A stretch of 64,000 nucleotides of DNA from Paraflavisolibacter caeni (GTDB lineage Bacteria > Bacteroidota > Bacteroidia > Chitinophagales > Chitinophagaceae), in contig NZ_JAOTIF010000018.1 in assembly GCF_025628885.1 (NCBI RefSeq), positions 84,903-148,902 on the forward strand. Reading direction: 5' to 3'. The translations under genes and the position numbers were made by a program. Every line of letters begins with the position of its first letter. Position 1 is the stretch's first letter. Of the stretch, positions 33,936-43,369 are shown piece after piece. The notes beneath the pieces are model-generated. The model was given only the letters and a program-made list of their open reading frames with translations. It did no database searches and was not told the DNA's origin.

Positions 33936-36596
33936 GTGGAGGAAAACCAATACGATATCGAAAATCAGGAATGGCTCCAATCTTTTGAATGGATTATTCA
34001 GAATGAACCTCCTGAAAGGGTACAGGAAATTATCCGTTTACTTTCCAATAAGGCGGCAGAAAATGGCATTTCACTTTCTTCACTCATCAATACTCCTTAT
34101 GTCAATTCTCTTCCACCCATAAAAGAACCAGTATATCCGGGCAACCTTGAAATAGAAAGAAAATTGACCGGCATTATTCGCTGGAATGCAATGGCTATGG
34201 TAGTGAAGGCTAACAAAAAAAACAAGGGTATTGGCGGCCATATCTCTACATATGCTTCAGCTGCGGACCTGTTTGAAACCGGCTTCCATCATTTTTTTAA
34301 AACTGCCGATGGAGGTTCTGACCTGATATATTTTCAGGGACATGCTTCCCCAGGTGTTTATGCCCGTTCATTTGTAGAAAGACAATTGGATGAAGAAGCA
34401 ATGGGAAACTTCCGTTTGGAATTGCAATCCAACAAAGGTCTCTCCTCCTATCCTCACCCAAGATTAATGGAAAATTACTGGCAATTTCCTACTGTGTCCA
34501 TGGGCCTTTCGCCCATTATAGCGATTTATCAGGCACGGTTTTGCAAATACCTTGAGAACAGAGGATTAAGAGAAAAGTCAGAACAGCATATATGGGCATT
34601 TATGGGAGATGGTGAAATGGATGAGCCGGAATCTATTGGTGCCATTACAGTAGCTGCACGGGAAAAACTCAATAACCTCATTTTTGTTATCAACTGCAAT
34701 CTACAGCGCCTTGATGGTCCTGTGCGGGGCAATGGAAAAATCATCCAAGAGTTAGAAGCAATTTTTAAAGGGGCTGGCTGGAAGGTGATCAAAGTGTTAT
34801 GGGGGAGTGAGTGGGATTCCTTATTTGAAAAGGATAAGGAAGGCATACTTACAGAAACATTGAATAAAACGCTGGATGGGCAGTTTCAAAAATATGCGGC
34901 ATCAGATGGCAAATATATCCGTGAACATTTGTTTGGCCAGGATGAAAGATTAGTGAAGCTAGTAGAAGATCTTTCTGATGAAGAGATCAGGAATCTTCGT
35001 TTAGGAGGGCATGATCCTGTAAAGATTTACCAGGCATACAAAGCGGCTGTCGAAAATGGGGAGAGTCCGACCGTAATTTTGGCGCAAACGGTAAAAGGTT
35101 ATGGCCAAGGCAAAGCGGGCGAAGCCAGTAATGTAGCACACCAACAGAAGGTATTGAACGAAGAGGAATTGAAATATTTTAGAGACCGGTTTAACGTGCC
35201 TGTCACAGATGAGCATATTAAAGAAATTCCCTTTTATTTGCCTGATGAGCATAGCGAGGAATATCAATATTTAATAAAACAGAGAGAAAAGCTTGGTGGT
35301 TGGCTACCCAAACGTCAAAGTGGAAACAACCCGCTTTCTATGCCCAATGAAAAGGCATTTTCACATTTTTATGAGGGCTCAAAAGACAAGGAGGCAGCAA
35401 CAACGATAGTGGTGATCCAACTGCTTTCGGCGCTCATGAAAGATGAGCAGATTGGAAAGTTGATCGTGCCCATTATTCCTGACGAATCACGCACATTCGG
35501 TTTGGATTCCCTGTTTCACCAGGCCGGAATTTATTCACCTTTGGGTCAAAATTATGAACCTGTTGACAAGGAGAACTTGCTCTATTATAAAGAAGAAATA
35601 AAGGGTGCGATCATTGAGGAAGGCATTACTGAAGCCGGTTCCATGTCCACCTTTATTGCTGCCGGTACTGCTCATGCAAATTTGGGGATCAATATGATCC
35701 CGGTTTTTTTCTTTTACTCCATGTTTGGCTTTCAACGATTTGGTGACCTCGCCTGGGCGGCTTCAGATGCCCGTGCCCGAGGCTTTTTGATTGGAGGCGT
35801 TTCGGGCAGGACTTCACTGGCAGGGGAAGGATTGCAACATTGTGATGGACAAAGTCATATGTATGCAATGGCATTCCCGAACGTAAAGGCTTACGATCCT
35901 GCTTTTGCTTATGAAATAGCAGTGATCTTTCGCGAGGGATTCAGGAACATGTTTGTAGAAGGAAAGGATTGGATGTATTATATAACGGTTATGAACGCTA
36001 CTTATAAAATGCCTGCTAAACCCCAGGAAGAAGGTATTGACGAGGGCATTATAAATGGTATGTACCGTTTTAAAAAATCGGGTAAAAAGAATGACAACGG
36101 AAAGATCAACCTTTTGGGAAGCGGAGCAGTAATGACCGAAGTGTTGAAAGCAGCGGAAATACTGGAAGAAGAATTTAATTTTTCTGTTGATATCTGGAGC
36201 GTTACGAGCTATAAACAATTATATGATAATGCCATTAATGCCGAACGTGGAAACCGCTTACCTAAAGAGCATTTGAGCATAAGATCGCATATTGAAAAAT
36301 GTGTTGGAAATGAAAAAGGTTTATTTGTCGCTGCCTGCGATTATCTGAAACTATTGCCCCTGTCGGTTGCCAAATGGTTTCCCGGAAAATTTATTGCATT
36401 AGGAACAGATGGATTTGGTAGAAGTGACACGGTTCCAGTCATGCGGGAATTTTTTGAAGTGAATGATAAGCACATCGTTTTCGCTGCTTTGTCGGCTTTA
36501 TTTGAAGAAGGAAAATTCAGTAAAGAAGAATTAGTAAAATCAATAGATGTTTTAGGAATTGATACCGGGAAACTAAATCCGACCAATCCATTATGA
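33936..36596 (+). CDS. aceE: pyruvate dehydrogenase E1 component, homodimeric type
   Basis: 886 residues, nearly the length of E. coli AceE (887). It decarboxylates pyruvate with thiamine diphosphate and acetylates the lipoyl group of E2. The thiamine diphosphate motif GDGEMDEPES is at 224-233 followed by NCNLQRLDGPVRGN. The start is a GTG at 33936. The homodimeric form is typical of proteobacteria, whereas many Bacteroidota carry the alpha2beta2 form, so this gene may be horizontally acquired, which is an inference. The E2 gene follows 38 bases downstream on the same strand. No E3 (dihydrolipoamide dehydrogenase) gene follows. Confidence 0.95.
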   Translation: MEENQYDIENQEWLQSFEWIIQNEPPERVQEIIRLLSNKAAENGISLSSLINTPYVNSLPPIKEPVYPGNLEIERKLTGIIRWNAMAMVVKANKKNKGIGGHISTYASAADLFETGFHHFFKTADGGSDLIYFQGHASPGVYARSFVERQLDEEAMGNFRLELQSNKGLSSYPHPRLMENYWQFPTVSMGLSPIIAIYQARFCKYLENRGLREKSEQHIWAFMGDGEMDEPESIGAITVAAREKLNNLIFVINCNLQRLDGPVRGNGKIIQELEAIFKGAGWKVIKVLWGSEWDSLFEKDKEGILTETLNKTLDGQFQKYAASDGKYIREHLFGQDERLVKLVEDLSDEEIRNLRLGGHDPVKIYQAYKAAVENGESPTVILAQTVKGYGQGKAGEASNVAHQQKVLNEEELKYFRDRFNVPVTDEHIKEIPFYLPDEHSEEYQYLIKQREKLGGWLPKRQSGNNPLSMPNEKAFSHFYEGSKDKEAATTIVVIQLLSALMKDEQIGKLIVPIIPDESRTFGLDSLFHQAGIYSPLGQNYEPVDKENLLYYKEEIKGAIIEEGITEAGSMSTFIAAGTAHANLGINMIPVFFFYSMFGFQRFGDLAWAASDARARGFLIGGVSGRTSLAGEGLQHCDGQSHMYAMAFPNVKAYDPAFAYEIAVIFREGFRNMFVEGKDWMYYITVMNATYKMPAKPQEEGIDEGIINGMYRFKKSGKKNDNGKINLLGSGAVMTEVLKAAEILEEEFNFSVDIWSVTSYKQLYDNAINAERGNRLPKEHLSIRSHIEKCVGNEKGLFVAACDYLKLLPLSVAKWFPGKFIALGTDGFGRSDTVPVMREFFEVNDKHIVFAALSALFEEGKFSKEELVKSIDVLGIDTGKLNPTNPL

Positions 36597-36633
36597 ATCT
36601 GCAGAAGCATTTAAAAGAAAGTAAAAGGAATAC

Positions 36634-38076
36634 ATGATGCAGAAAGAAATTAAACTACCTAAAATTGCCGAAGGCGTTGAATCTGCTACTGTAACAAATA
36701 TATTAGTGTCGGAAGGAGATGCTGTTGAAAAAGCACAATCCTTGATCGTCGTTGAAAGCGACAAGGCTTCTGTCGAAGTTCCTTCGGAGGCAGCAGGCAA
36801 GGTAAGTACGATCAAGGTTAAAGAAAATGATGAGATAAAAGTAGGTGATGTAATCCTGGTTTTGGAATCAGAGGAAGAAGAACAGTCAACTGAAGGCGCT
36901 GAAGAAAAAGAAGGAGAACAGCCTACTGAGGCGACAATAGGAAAAGAAGTTGTAAAAGAAAAAGAAGAAGAACCAAAGAAAGAAAAAGTTAGTGAGGAAG
37001 AGAAAACTGAACCCAAGGAAGGAACAGAACGAACAGCTGTAAAGAAAGAAGAAAAAAAGGGTGAGGTTCAGCCAGTAGCGGGAGGTAAAGTTCAGCCTGT
37101 GGCGGAAAAAGAAAAACAGCCAGTGATAAAACCCGAAGAGGAAGAAAAAGCAGGGGAAGAGGATCGGGTAACCAAGGAACAGGAGATTGCTGCAGCGCCA
37201 AATGTTCTGAGACTTGCAAGAGAACTAGGCATTCAGGTTAATGAGTTGAAAGGAAGCGGGCCGGAAGGGAGAATTCTAGAGGAAGATGTCATGGCCTATG
37301 CAAAAGAGATCATTCAAGGTAAAGGGAGGCGTCCGGTACAAGAAGAACCGCCACTGCCTGATTTTTCCAATTGGGGAGAGATAGAAAAAGTCCCATTGAA
37401 AGGCATACGCAGAGCAACGGCAAAAAGAACGGCTGTGTCCTGGAATACTATTCCCCATGTAACCCATTTTGATCAGGCTGAAATTTCAAAAATAGAGGAA
37501 TTAAGAGCCAATAAAAACCATTTAGCCGAACAGCAAGGTGGGAAGTTGACTGTCACCGCCATTTTATTAAAAATTGTAGCCGAAGCCCTTCAGGAGTTTC
37601 CAATGCTAAATGCATCGATCGATGTTAATGGTCAGGAAATTATTCTCAAGAAATACATTCATATCGGAGTAGCTGTTGATACGGAGCGGGGCTTGCTTGT
37701 TCCTGTGGTCCGGGATGTTAATAAGAAGAATCTAATCAATCTTTCAGTTGAGTTGACTGAATTATCTGAGAAAGCCCGGAAAGGAAAGTTAACTGTTGAT
37801 GAAATGAAAGGCGGCAGCTTTACGATTTCTAATGTCGGAGGAATAGGCGGCACCAACTTCACCCAGCTTATTTATCACCCGCAAGCAGCCATATTGGGGG
37901 TAGCAAAAGCTGAATTGAAACCCATTTTTATAGATGGTGAATTTAAGCCGAAACTAATGCTTCCTTTATCACTTAGCTATGATCATCGCCTGATTGATGG
38001 CGCTGATGCAGCCCGTTTTCTCAGATGGATTTGCGATGTCATTGAAAACCCTTTGAACCTGCTTATAGATGAGTGA
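36634..38076 (+). CDS. aceF: dihydrolipoamide acetyltransferase, E2 of pyruvate dehydrogenase
   Basis: 480 residues with one lipoyl domain (1-80; lipoyl Lys44 in ESDKASVEVP), a long Glu/Lys/Pro linker (about 85-185) and a peripheral subunit-binding domain (188-220; LRLARELGIQVNELKGSGPEGRI). The catalytic domain (230-480) ends with the signature SYDHRLIDGADAARF; catalytic His451 is present. It transfers acetyl groups to coenzyme A. Like many homodimeric-E1 partners it has one lipoyl domain where E. coli has three. It is cotranscribed with aceE. The start may be either of the first two ATG codons. Confidence 0.95.
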   Translation: MMQKEIKLPKIAEGVESATVTNILVSEGDAVEKAQSLIVVESDKASVEVPSEAAGKVSTIKVKENDEIKVGDVILVLESEEEEQSTEGAEEKEGEQPTEATIGKEVVKEKEEEPKKEKVSEEEKTEPKEGTERTAVKKEEKKGEVQPVAGGKVQPVAEKEKQPVIKPEEEEKAGEEDRVTKEQEIAAAPNVLRLARELGIQVNELKGSGPEGRILEEDVMAYAKEIIQGKGRRPVQEEPPLPDFSNWGEIEKVPLKGIRRATAKRTAVSWNTIPHVTHFDQAEISKIEELRANKNHLAEQQGGKLTVTAILLKIVAEALQEFPMLNASIDVNGQEIILKKYIHIGVAVDTERGLLVPVVRDVNKKNLINLSVELTELSEKARKGKLTVDEMKGGSFTISNVGGIGGTNFTQLIYHPQAAILGVAKAELKPIFIDGEFKPKLMLPLSLSYDHRLIDGADAARFLRWICDVIENPLNLLIDE

Positions 38077-38279
38077 TCATCAAATGTATGTTGCTCAGGG
38101 GATGAATATCAAGTCAGTAGCAAAGATCTTGCATCGGAAAAAATTGAAGAGAAATAAGGAGTATTCAATTATTTGTCTAATGTGTTCATTAAAATAATGA
38201 AAACAAATAAAACAGTTTTAATGTGACAAAAATCAAGCTTCGTCATCAAAAAGCCTAATTTTTACATGCCAGAAAATTG

Positions 38280-38287
38280 TATATTAG
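38280..38287 (+). promoter_or_regulatory. possible -7 element of the first 68-residue gene
   Basis: TATATTAG resembles the Bacteroidota -7 box TAnnTTTG and lies 48 bases before the ATG at 38335. A T-rich stretch is 17 bases upstream. The same arrangement is found before the second copy, including the following GCCATAT. Confidence 0.3.
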
Positions 38288-38334
38288 AGTTGCCATATGG
38301 AAAATACTAGCATTCGATCACTAAAACTTTTCAT

Positions 38335-38541
38335 ATGGTAGCATTTTTCAAACTCACCTCGAAGGCCTCTGGCGAATTAACTGCATTTTTCGAAATGGAT
38401 GTACAAGGAGACAATGAATTGGACTATCTCAATTCTTTAAAAGAAGGTAGTAAAGTCAAACAAATCAGCCGGAAAGAGTATGATAAACTTATGATAGCAG
38501 AGCGGGACAAATGTTTTGTTTTTGATGCGCAACAAGTGTAA
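38335..38541 (+). CDS. small protein of unknown function, tandem copy 1
   Basis: 68 residues, starting MVAFFKLTSKASGELTAFFE. It is closely related along its whole length to the next gene (about 60 percent identity by eye: FFKLTSK, SGEL, AFFE, DNELDYLNSLKE, QIS, EYD, KC.FD). It has no signal peptide and no known domain. The conserved N-terminal strand, the acidic DYLNSLKE helix and the C-terminal KCFVFD suggest a small alpha/beta fold. It has its own terminator and a promoter-like sequence, so both copies are separately transcribed units. Confidence 0.65.
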   Translation: MVAFFKLTSKASGELTAFFEMDVQGDNELDYLNSLKEGSKVKQISRKEYDKLMIAERDKCFVFDAQQV

Positions 38542-38543
38542 GA

Positions 38544-38569
38544 ACATGACTAAAATCATGTGTTTTTTT
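38544..38569 (+). terminator. weak rho-independent terminator
   Basis: A 6-bp stem (ACATGA at 38544-38549 with TCATGT at 38556-38561) is followed by a run of seven T, directly after the first 68-residue gene. Confidence 0.55.
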
Positions 38570-38604
38570 ATAGACACAGAACTCTTTTAAAGGCTTATAA
38601 TCCG

Positions 38605-38612
38605 TATTTTAG
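38605..38612 (+). promoter_or_regulatory. possible -7 element of the second 68-residue gene
   Basis: TATTTTAG, 46 bases before the ATG at 38658. It is followed by the same GCCATAT sequence and is spaced from a T-run as in the first copy, so promoter and gene were duplicated together. Confidence 0.3.
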
Positions 38613-38657
38613 ACTCGCCATATAGAAGACAACCGTATCTATATTAAAACCGCTCAC

Positions 38658-38864
38658 ATGGGTGCTTTTTTCAAACTCACTTCCAAACATTCCGGAGAAT
38701 TGATTGCATTCTTCGAATTCGATGTCAAAGACGACAACGATTTAGATTATCTCAACTCATTTAAAGAGACCAGTAGTTACGTGCAGCAAATCAGCTTAGC
38801 TGAATATGACCTGCTATTTAGAGAAAAGCGTGGCAAGTGTTATTTTTTTGATTTGAGGGTGTAA
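38658..38864 (+). CDS. small protein of unknown function, tandem copy 2
   Basis: 68 residues (MGAFFKLTSKHSGELIAFFE), the paralogue of the gene 115 bases upstream. The most conserved parts are the N-terminus, the DNDLDYLNSFKE segment and the C-terminal KCYFFD. No domain or signal is recognised. The duplication includes the leader region. Confidence 0.65.
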   Translation: MGAFFKLTSKHSGELIAFFEFDVKDDNDLDYLNSFKETSSYVQQISLAEYDLLFREKRGKCYFFDLRV

Positions 38865-38951
38865 GATCGCTTGTTATTCGCCTCAGCATGTTGCGAGGTA
38901 AACAAATGTATTATTCCCTCATATTGGTCATGAATTGGCAGCTATAAAGTA

Positions 38952-40124
38952 TTAGCGAATGCTCTGTTTTTTGCAATAGTTGAAAATGGCTCCCAACTCT
39001 GCTCTGCTGATGTAATTCACACCTGGGTATAATTCGCTAGCCAGCAGTAAATCACTGCAAACTTTTGCCTTCTCTGCTTCGGGCATTAGCATAAAGTCCT
39101 CCAAAGTCACAATCACATATTTATTGTCTTGTGGAGCTGTTTTTAGGTTCTCAAACTTATATTTTTTTATCCGGGCAAGTACCCTTTGTTCCAAGGCCTC
39201 CGGCATCAGTGGCTCGACTGTCAAGGCCCTGTCGAATTGCGCAATGGCTTCATCGAAACGAAATTCACGGCTCAGGAGCAGGCCTTCTTTAAAATAGGTG
39301 TCTATACTTGCGCTGTCGATTAACCAGATACGGTAAAAACTCTTGTTTGCGCCTTTGAGATTCCCGGTGCGCAAGTACTCGTAAAACATGGCTGTGTGGA
39401 AAGTGAGGGCAGCTTCTTTTTTTTCCTTAAAGACACCAGTCCTTGACAGGGCCATGCGCCTGATTTTGCCGGTGGAATAATATGTTATAGAAGTATCATA
39501 GCCGGTTTCTTTTTTCAACCTTAACTCCTGTTTTATTTGGCCATTGTTAAAATACAGTTTTGCATTTCCGCTTGGCTTTCCATTGATACATTCCTCCAAA
39601 CGCATGAGTGACCCATTTGGGTAATAATCCATCCACAGGCCATGCATGATGCCATTCTTATAATTCGTAACCAATATTTTGATACCACTTATGTTATAGT
39701 AGGTTTGCGCACCGTCTAATTTCCCGTTCAAAAGTGTTCCTTCGTTTTGTATTTTACCATTGTTGTAGTAATCAATGTATCTTCCACTGTAGGGAATTCC
39801 CCTAAGTGTCCAAACACCCTCCTTTAGAACCATTTGCTTTAGGCTCGGAATTCTCCTCACGCTGTCGGCGCGGCTCCGATATGCTTTAGTGAAAAAATAA
39901 GTAATGCTATCCACCTCCTTCCAACCCAACAACCGCAAAGAGTCCCGATTGGTGATGACGGAATAGTCGGCGATGTCTTCCGGCAAAATTGGGTCCCACG
40001 GTGCTGAGTATTTGACAAGGGGAATAGAGTCAAGAATGTAAAGTATTTTATGATATTTGGACTGACCAGATGCAGTCACAATTATCGAAAAGAAACCGAA
40101 TAGAAATAGTAAAAGTTTGCTCAT
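38952..40124 (-). CDS. exported MORN-variant repeat and TPR protein
   Basis: 390 residues with a signal peptide (1-21, ending ASGQ). Residues about 115-225 are MORN-variant repeats (YYNNGKIQNEGTLLNGKLDG, YYPNGSLMRLEE, YFNNGQIKQELRL), found in YwqK-type proteins. Residues about 265-320 look like a TPR unit (YFKEGLLLSREFRFDEAIAQFDRALTVEP). The protein is probably periplasmic or on the surface. Its function cannot be derived. It is monocistronic between the small tandem genes and the GH2 terminator. Confidence 0.75.
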   Translation of the reverse strand: MSKLLLFLFGFFSIIVTASGQSKYHKILYILDSIPLVKYSAPWDPILPEDIADYSVITNRDSLRLLGWKEVDSITYFFTKAYRSRADSVRRIPSLKQMVLKEGVWTLRGIPYSGRYIDYYNNGKIQNEGTLLNGKLDGAQTYYNISGIKILVTNYKNGIMHGLWMDYYPNGSLMRLEECINGKPSGNAKLYFNNGQIKQELRLKKETGYDTSITYYSTGKIRRMALSRTGVFKEKKEAALTFHTAMFYEYLRTGNLKGANKSFYRIWLIDSASIDTYFKEGLLLSREFRFDEAIAQFDRALTVEPLMPEALEQRVLARIKKYKFENLKTAPQDNKYVIVTLEDFMLMPEAEKAKVCSDLLLASELYPGVNYISRAELGAIFNYCKKQSIR

Positions 40125-40442
40125 CTTAAAAACTCAATAGGGTTTCCGCTACCCTTACTAGCTGCAGATAAACAATGGTGCCTGTGCTATGATGAAATCC
40201 TGCACTTTGTAATCTTACAGGTATTAGGATAAAGGTAAGGGGAGACAGACAAGGCTTTCCTATCCCTGCCGGATATTTAAAGAAAATTAACTCATGTATT
40301 CAGTTGAGCAGCACCGTTGCACAAGCCCGGTCTCCCTGCTGCACAAAGCCTGAGGGTTTGCTGTCCTTGCTTTGGTTGAGCGCAGAAAACTTTAGCGATT
40401 GCTGAAATTCCAGAAAACCTCTAAAACATATCAGAAAAGAAT
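40125..40442. other. intergenic, nothing recognised
   Basis: About 320 bases between the start of the MORN/TPR gene and the GH2 terminator. No open frame, RNA gene, or repeat was recognised in it. Confidence 0.5.
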
Positions 40443-40479
40443 AAAAGGAAAGGCGGGTTGATGGCCCGCCTTTCCTTTT
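40443..40479 (-). terminator. strong rho-independent terminator at the end of the pectin operon
   Basis: A perfect 15-bp stem (40443-40457 with 40465-40479), seven-base loop and A/T runs at the outer ends. It lies 27 bases after the GH2 stop codon and ends the series of ten genes that starts at the GH105 gene. Confidence 0.92.
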
Positions 40480-40505
40480 TTATACTATTGTGCTATTTCC
40501 AATTA

Positions 40506-43358
40506 CTAGAAAAGATCATTCACTTTAGGCATGACAAACTGCTTGTTCTCTCCACTTGGTTTGGGCAAGCCGAAGTAGAAGTACAAGGTGCGTTTGAAAG
40601 TGCCATTCAGTTTATTGGGTTCACTTTGAGGACCAAGGGCCGAAGTATTGTAACTAATGTTCAAAGCCAGTTTGGTGCCTATGGGTGGAATGCGGTCGAG
40701 AAACGACAAGTTGCCTACAGGCAGTTCGGGATGCGGACGAACACCGGATAAGCCGTAGAAATCGAACAGACGTACAAATAATCCAGTGTCGGGAGAAGCT
40801 ACACAGAACTTGCCTTCCACGGTATTTAATTCCATCCATGTAATATCACCATAATATCCTTTGAATTCAGGAAAGATCCAGGGTGCAGAACCAGTTTGGG
40901 TGTTGTTGTATACATTCTGCCAAACATTATTGGTAACACCTTGCAAACGATTTTTCCAAACGCGGTAAGGACCTTTGCCCAGCCACTTAGCACCCAATAC
41001 AAAGTTCTCAGGATAGTTAAAACTTATACCGGCAAACTGGTAATTACCGTTTAATTCATATTCATAATCCAACTGTGTCCAGCCACTGGGATAGATCTTC
41101 CATTTGGCCCATTTCATGTTACCAGTGTAAGCAACTTCAGCGACCTGGGCGTCACCTTCTTTATAGGTTTTCACACCAGTTGCTGTTGCTGTGCCGCTAA
41201 CCAGTACAGGACCTTTACCAAAAGAAAGCGGGTCACTTGCAGCGTTGCGTACGCCAGCCAATTGTCCATCTTTTTTGCTGATCATGATAGATACTTCACC
41301 ACCTCTTAATGTGACCAGGCTATCATTTTCTGTGATGGTAGTGGCGGCTGTATCTTTCATGGATACAATGTCATTTAATAAGCCGGCATTGTCTTTTACA
41401 TTCCAGGTCCACTTGTAGATCAAATTCTTTGCAGGATCAAAGGCAGAAAGCACTAATGCATCATAACCTTTCCAATCATCAGGAAGGTTGATTTGAAGAT
41501 TGCCTTTTTCTCCACAGGGAGCAATGGAAGGACTGGTTAACTGGCCGCTCTTCATCACATCATAACCCGTAAACAGGTCTCCAGGTTTGCGGTAATTCAC
41601 CAATGCCCAGTGGAAGGTACATTGATTCAGGTTGGTGAAATGATAGCGATTCTCTACGGGTATCGTACCATTGAAGTTTGATGCCAGGTCTTTCATCCAG
41701 ATCTTCACAGGAGCATAGATCTCGCGGATGGCATTGAAGCTTCCTTCTTTTTCGCGGTGGGGACCAACAATACCATCGGGTGCATTCAACCCATTCACGT
41801 CAATGATGTTGTTTAAATCGGTACGCACAATACCTTCATCTACTAAAGCCCATAAGAAGCCTCCAGCTCCTTTTTTAGCGTTCCAATGTAATTCCCAGAA
41901 GTCGTTCAGTGCAGCGCCAGCCCCGCCATCATCCTGTGAGTGCAGGAACTCGGTAGGCATGTAAATGTTGGTATCTGCAACCAGCTTTTGAGTGCTGTAA
42001 TAGTCTTCATAGTGGTTGCAGTCAATGCCGTTGAAAGCATTACCCGGACGGTGGTGTGCATGGATCACAGGGCGATTGCTCAGATCATATTGACCATAAT
42101 CATCATCGAGCGCGAAATTGTGACCACCTTCGTTACCGTTGCTCCAGAAGAAAATGGAAGGATGGTTGGCATCGCGGATCACCATCTCTTTCACCAATTT
42201 CTCACCTGCCTTGGTGCTATAAGCTTTTTGCCAGCCAGCTAATTCATCCAGCACATACAGGCCCAAAGAGTCGCACAGGTTCAGGAAGTTTTTATCCGGA
42301 GGATAGTGTGAGCAGCGAACAGCGTTCATGTTCATTTCCTTGATCAGTTTCACGTCCATCAGGTCTATTTCCGGATTGACGGCTCTACCTGTTTCGGGCC
42401 ACCAGACGTGACGGTTCACGCCTTTCATTTTGATCTTTGTGCCATTGAGGTAAATGCCATCACCTTTACGAATTTCAATGGTTCTGAAACCGAATTTATC
42501 GGAAACCCTGTGCACACGTATTCCACCAATCAGAAAGGAAACATTTACTTTATACAAGTTTGGTGTTTCGGCAGTCCATTGCAGTGGATTAGCCACTTTG
42601 GCGGTGAGCTTTACAACAGAATCTTTTACATTAACCGGAAGTTTTGCACTAGCGACTAATTTATTAGCCGCATCCCAGATCTCGGCCAACACCTCCCCTT
42701 TCTGGAGTATGTTATCTACAAACACATTCATGGCAAAAGAGCCATCGGCTTTTGCATCAATAGAAGTATGATCGATGTGTTGTTTGGGTACTACTTTCAA
42801 ATATACAGGGCGGAAGATGCCACCGAATACCCAGTAATCTGCCAGGCGCTCTGCATTGTTGACAGAGTTGTCGGAAGACATTTTACTTACGGTTGCTTCC
42901 AGCAGGTTTTCCTGTCCGTATTTCAGCAGGTCGGTGATGTTGTATTTGAACTCGTAGAAAGCACCCTGGTGTTTATCACCTGCAGACTTCCCGTTGATCT
43001 TCACCTCGGTATCTGTCATGGAGCCTTCAAATACGATAAAGACCTCTTTACCTTTCCAGGCAGCAGGAACGGTAAACTTATGTTTGTACAACCCTTGTTC
43101 ATCGGCAAAGCGGAAGTTCTTGCCATAAGTTTTATAATCGCGACCATAGTTATAGGCACCAAAACCTTGTTGCTCCCAGTGAGCGGGTACCTGGATGGTG
43201 GTCCATTTGCCACTGTTGCGGCCACCGGTGCAATAAAAATCCCAGGCAACGGTGTTTTTGTTATCAGTACCTGAGAGGTATTTGATTTGTGTTGCCGTCT
43301 GAGCAAATGAATTCGCCATCAGCAAGGCAGCAGAAGCTGCCATCAGAAGTTTTCTCAT
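40506..43358 (-). CDS. beta-galactosidase-type GH2, exported
   Basis: 950 residues, signal peptide 1-20 (ending SFAQ). GH2 order: sugar-binding jelly roll (25-190), Ig-like domain (195-300), TIM barrel (305-570), then C-terminal beta-sandwich domains. Acid/base Glu410 lies in SNGNEGGHN and nucleophile Glu470 in MPTEFLHSQ. MKGVNRHVWWP and the HYPPDKNFLNLCD entry are typical of LacZ-like and related enzymes. The likely role is to remove beta-galactosyl residues from galactan or arabinogalactan side chains of rhamnogalacturonan I; specificity is inferred from context. It is the last gene of the operon and follows a GH43 gene by 11 bases. Confidence 0.9.
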   Translation of the reverse strand: MRKLLMAASAALLMANSFAQTATQIKYLSGTDNKNTVAWDFYCTGGRNSGKWTTIQVPAHWEQQGFGAYNYGRDYKTYGKNFRFADEQGLYKHKFTVPAAWKGKEVFIVFEGSMTDTEVKINGKSAGDKHQGAFYEFKYNITDLLKYGQENLLEATVSKMSSDNSVNNAERLADYWVFGGIFRPVYLKVVPKQHIDHTSIDAKADGSFAMNVFVDNILQKGEVLAEIWDAANKLVASAKLPVNVKDSVVKLTAKVANPLQWTAETPNLYKVNVSFLIGGIRVHRVSDKFGFRTIEIRKGDGIYLNGTKIKMKGVNRHVWWPETGRAVNPEIDLMDVKLIKEMNMNAVRCSHYPPDKNFLNLCDSLGLYVLDELAGWQKAYSTKAGEKLVKEMVIRDANHPSIFFWSNGNEGGHNFALDDDYGQYDLSNRPVIHAHHRPGNAFNGIDCNHYEDYYSTQKLVADTNIYMPTEFLHSQDDGGAGAALNDFWELHWNAKKGAGGFLWALVDEGIVRTDLNNIIDVNGLNAPDGIVGPHREKEGSFNAIREIYAPVKIWMKDLASNFNGTIPVENRYHFTNLNQCTFHWALVNYRKPGDLFTGYDVMKSGQLTSPSIAPCGEKGNLQINLPDDWKGYDALVLSAFDPAKNLIYKWTWNVKDNAGLLNDIVSMKDTAATTITENDSLVTLRGGEVSIMISKKDGQLAGVRNAASDPLSFGKGPVLVSGTATATGVKTYKEGDAQVAEVAYTGNMKWAKWKIYPSGWTQLDYEYELNGNYQFAGISFNYPENFVLGAKWLGKGPYRVWKNRLQGVTNNVWQNVYNNTQTGSAPWIFPEFKGYYGDITWMELNTVEGKFCVASPDTGLFVRLFDFYGLSGVRPHPELPVGNLSFLDRIPPIGTKLALNISYNTSALGPQSEPNKLNGTFKRTLYFYFGLPKPSGENKQFVMPKVNDLF

Positions 43359-43369
43359 GTCTTGTCCTC

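Noticed and set aside
33474..33980. 168-codon minus-strand open frame over the DUF6496 gene
   Set aside because: It is an antisense shadow of the Lys/Ala repeat. The plus strand has the recognised family sequence.
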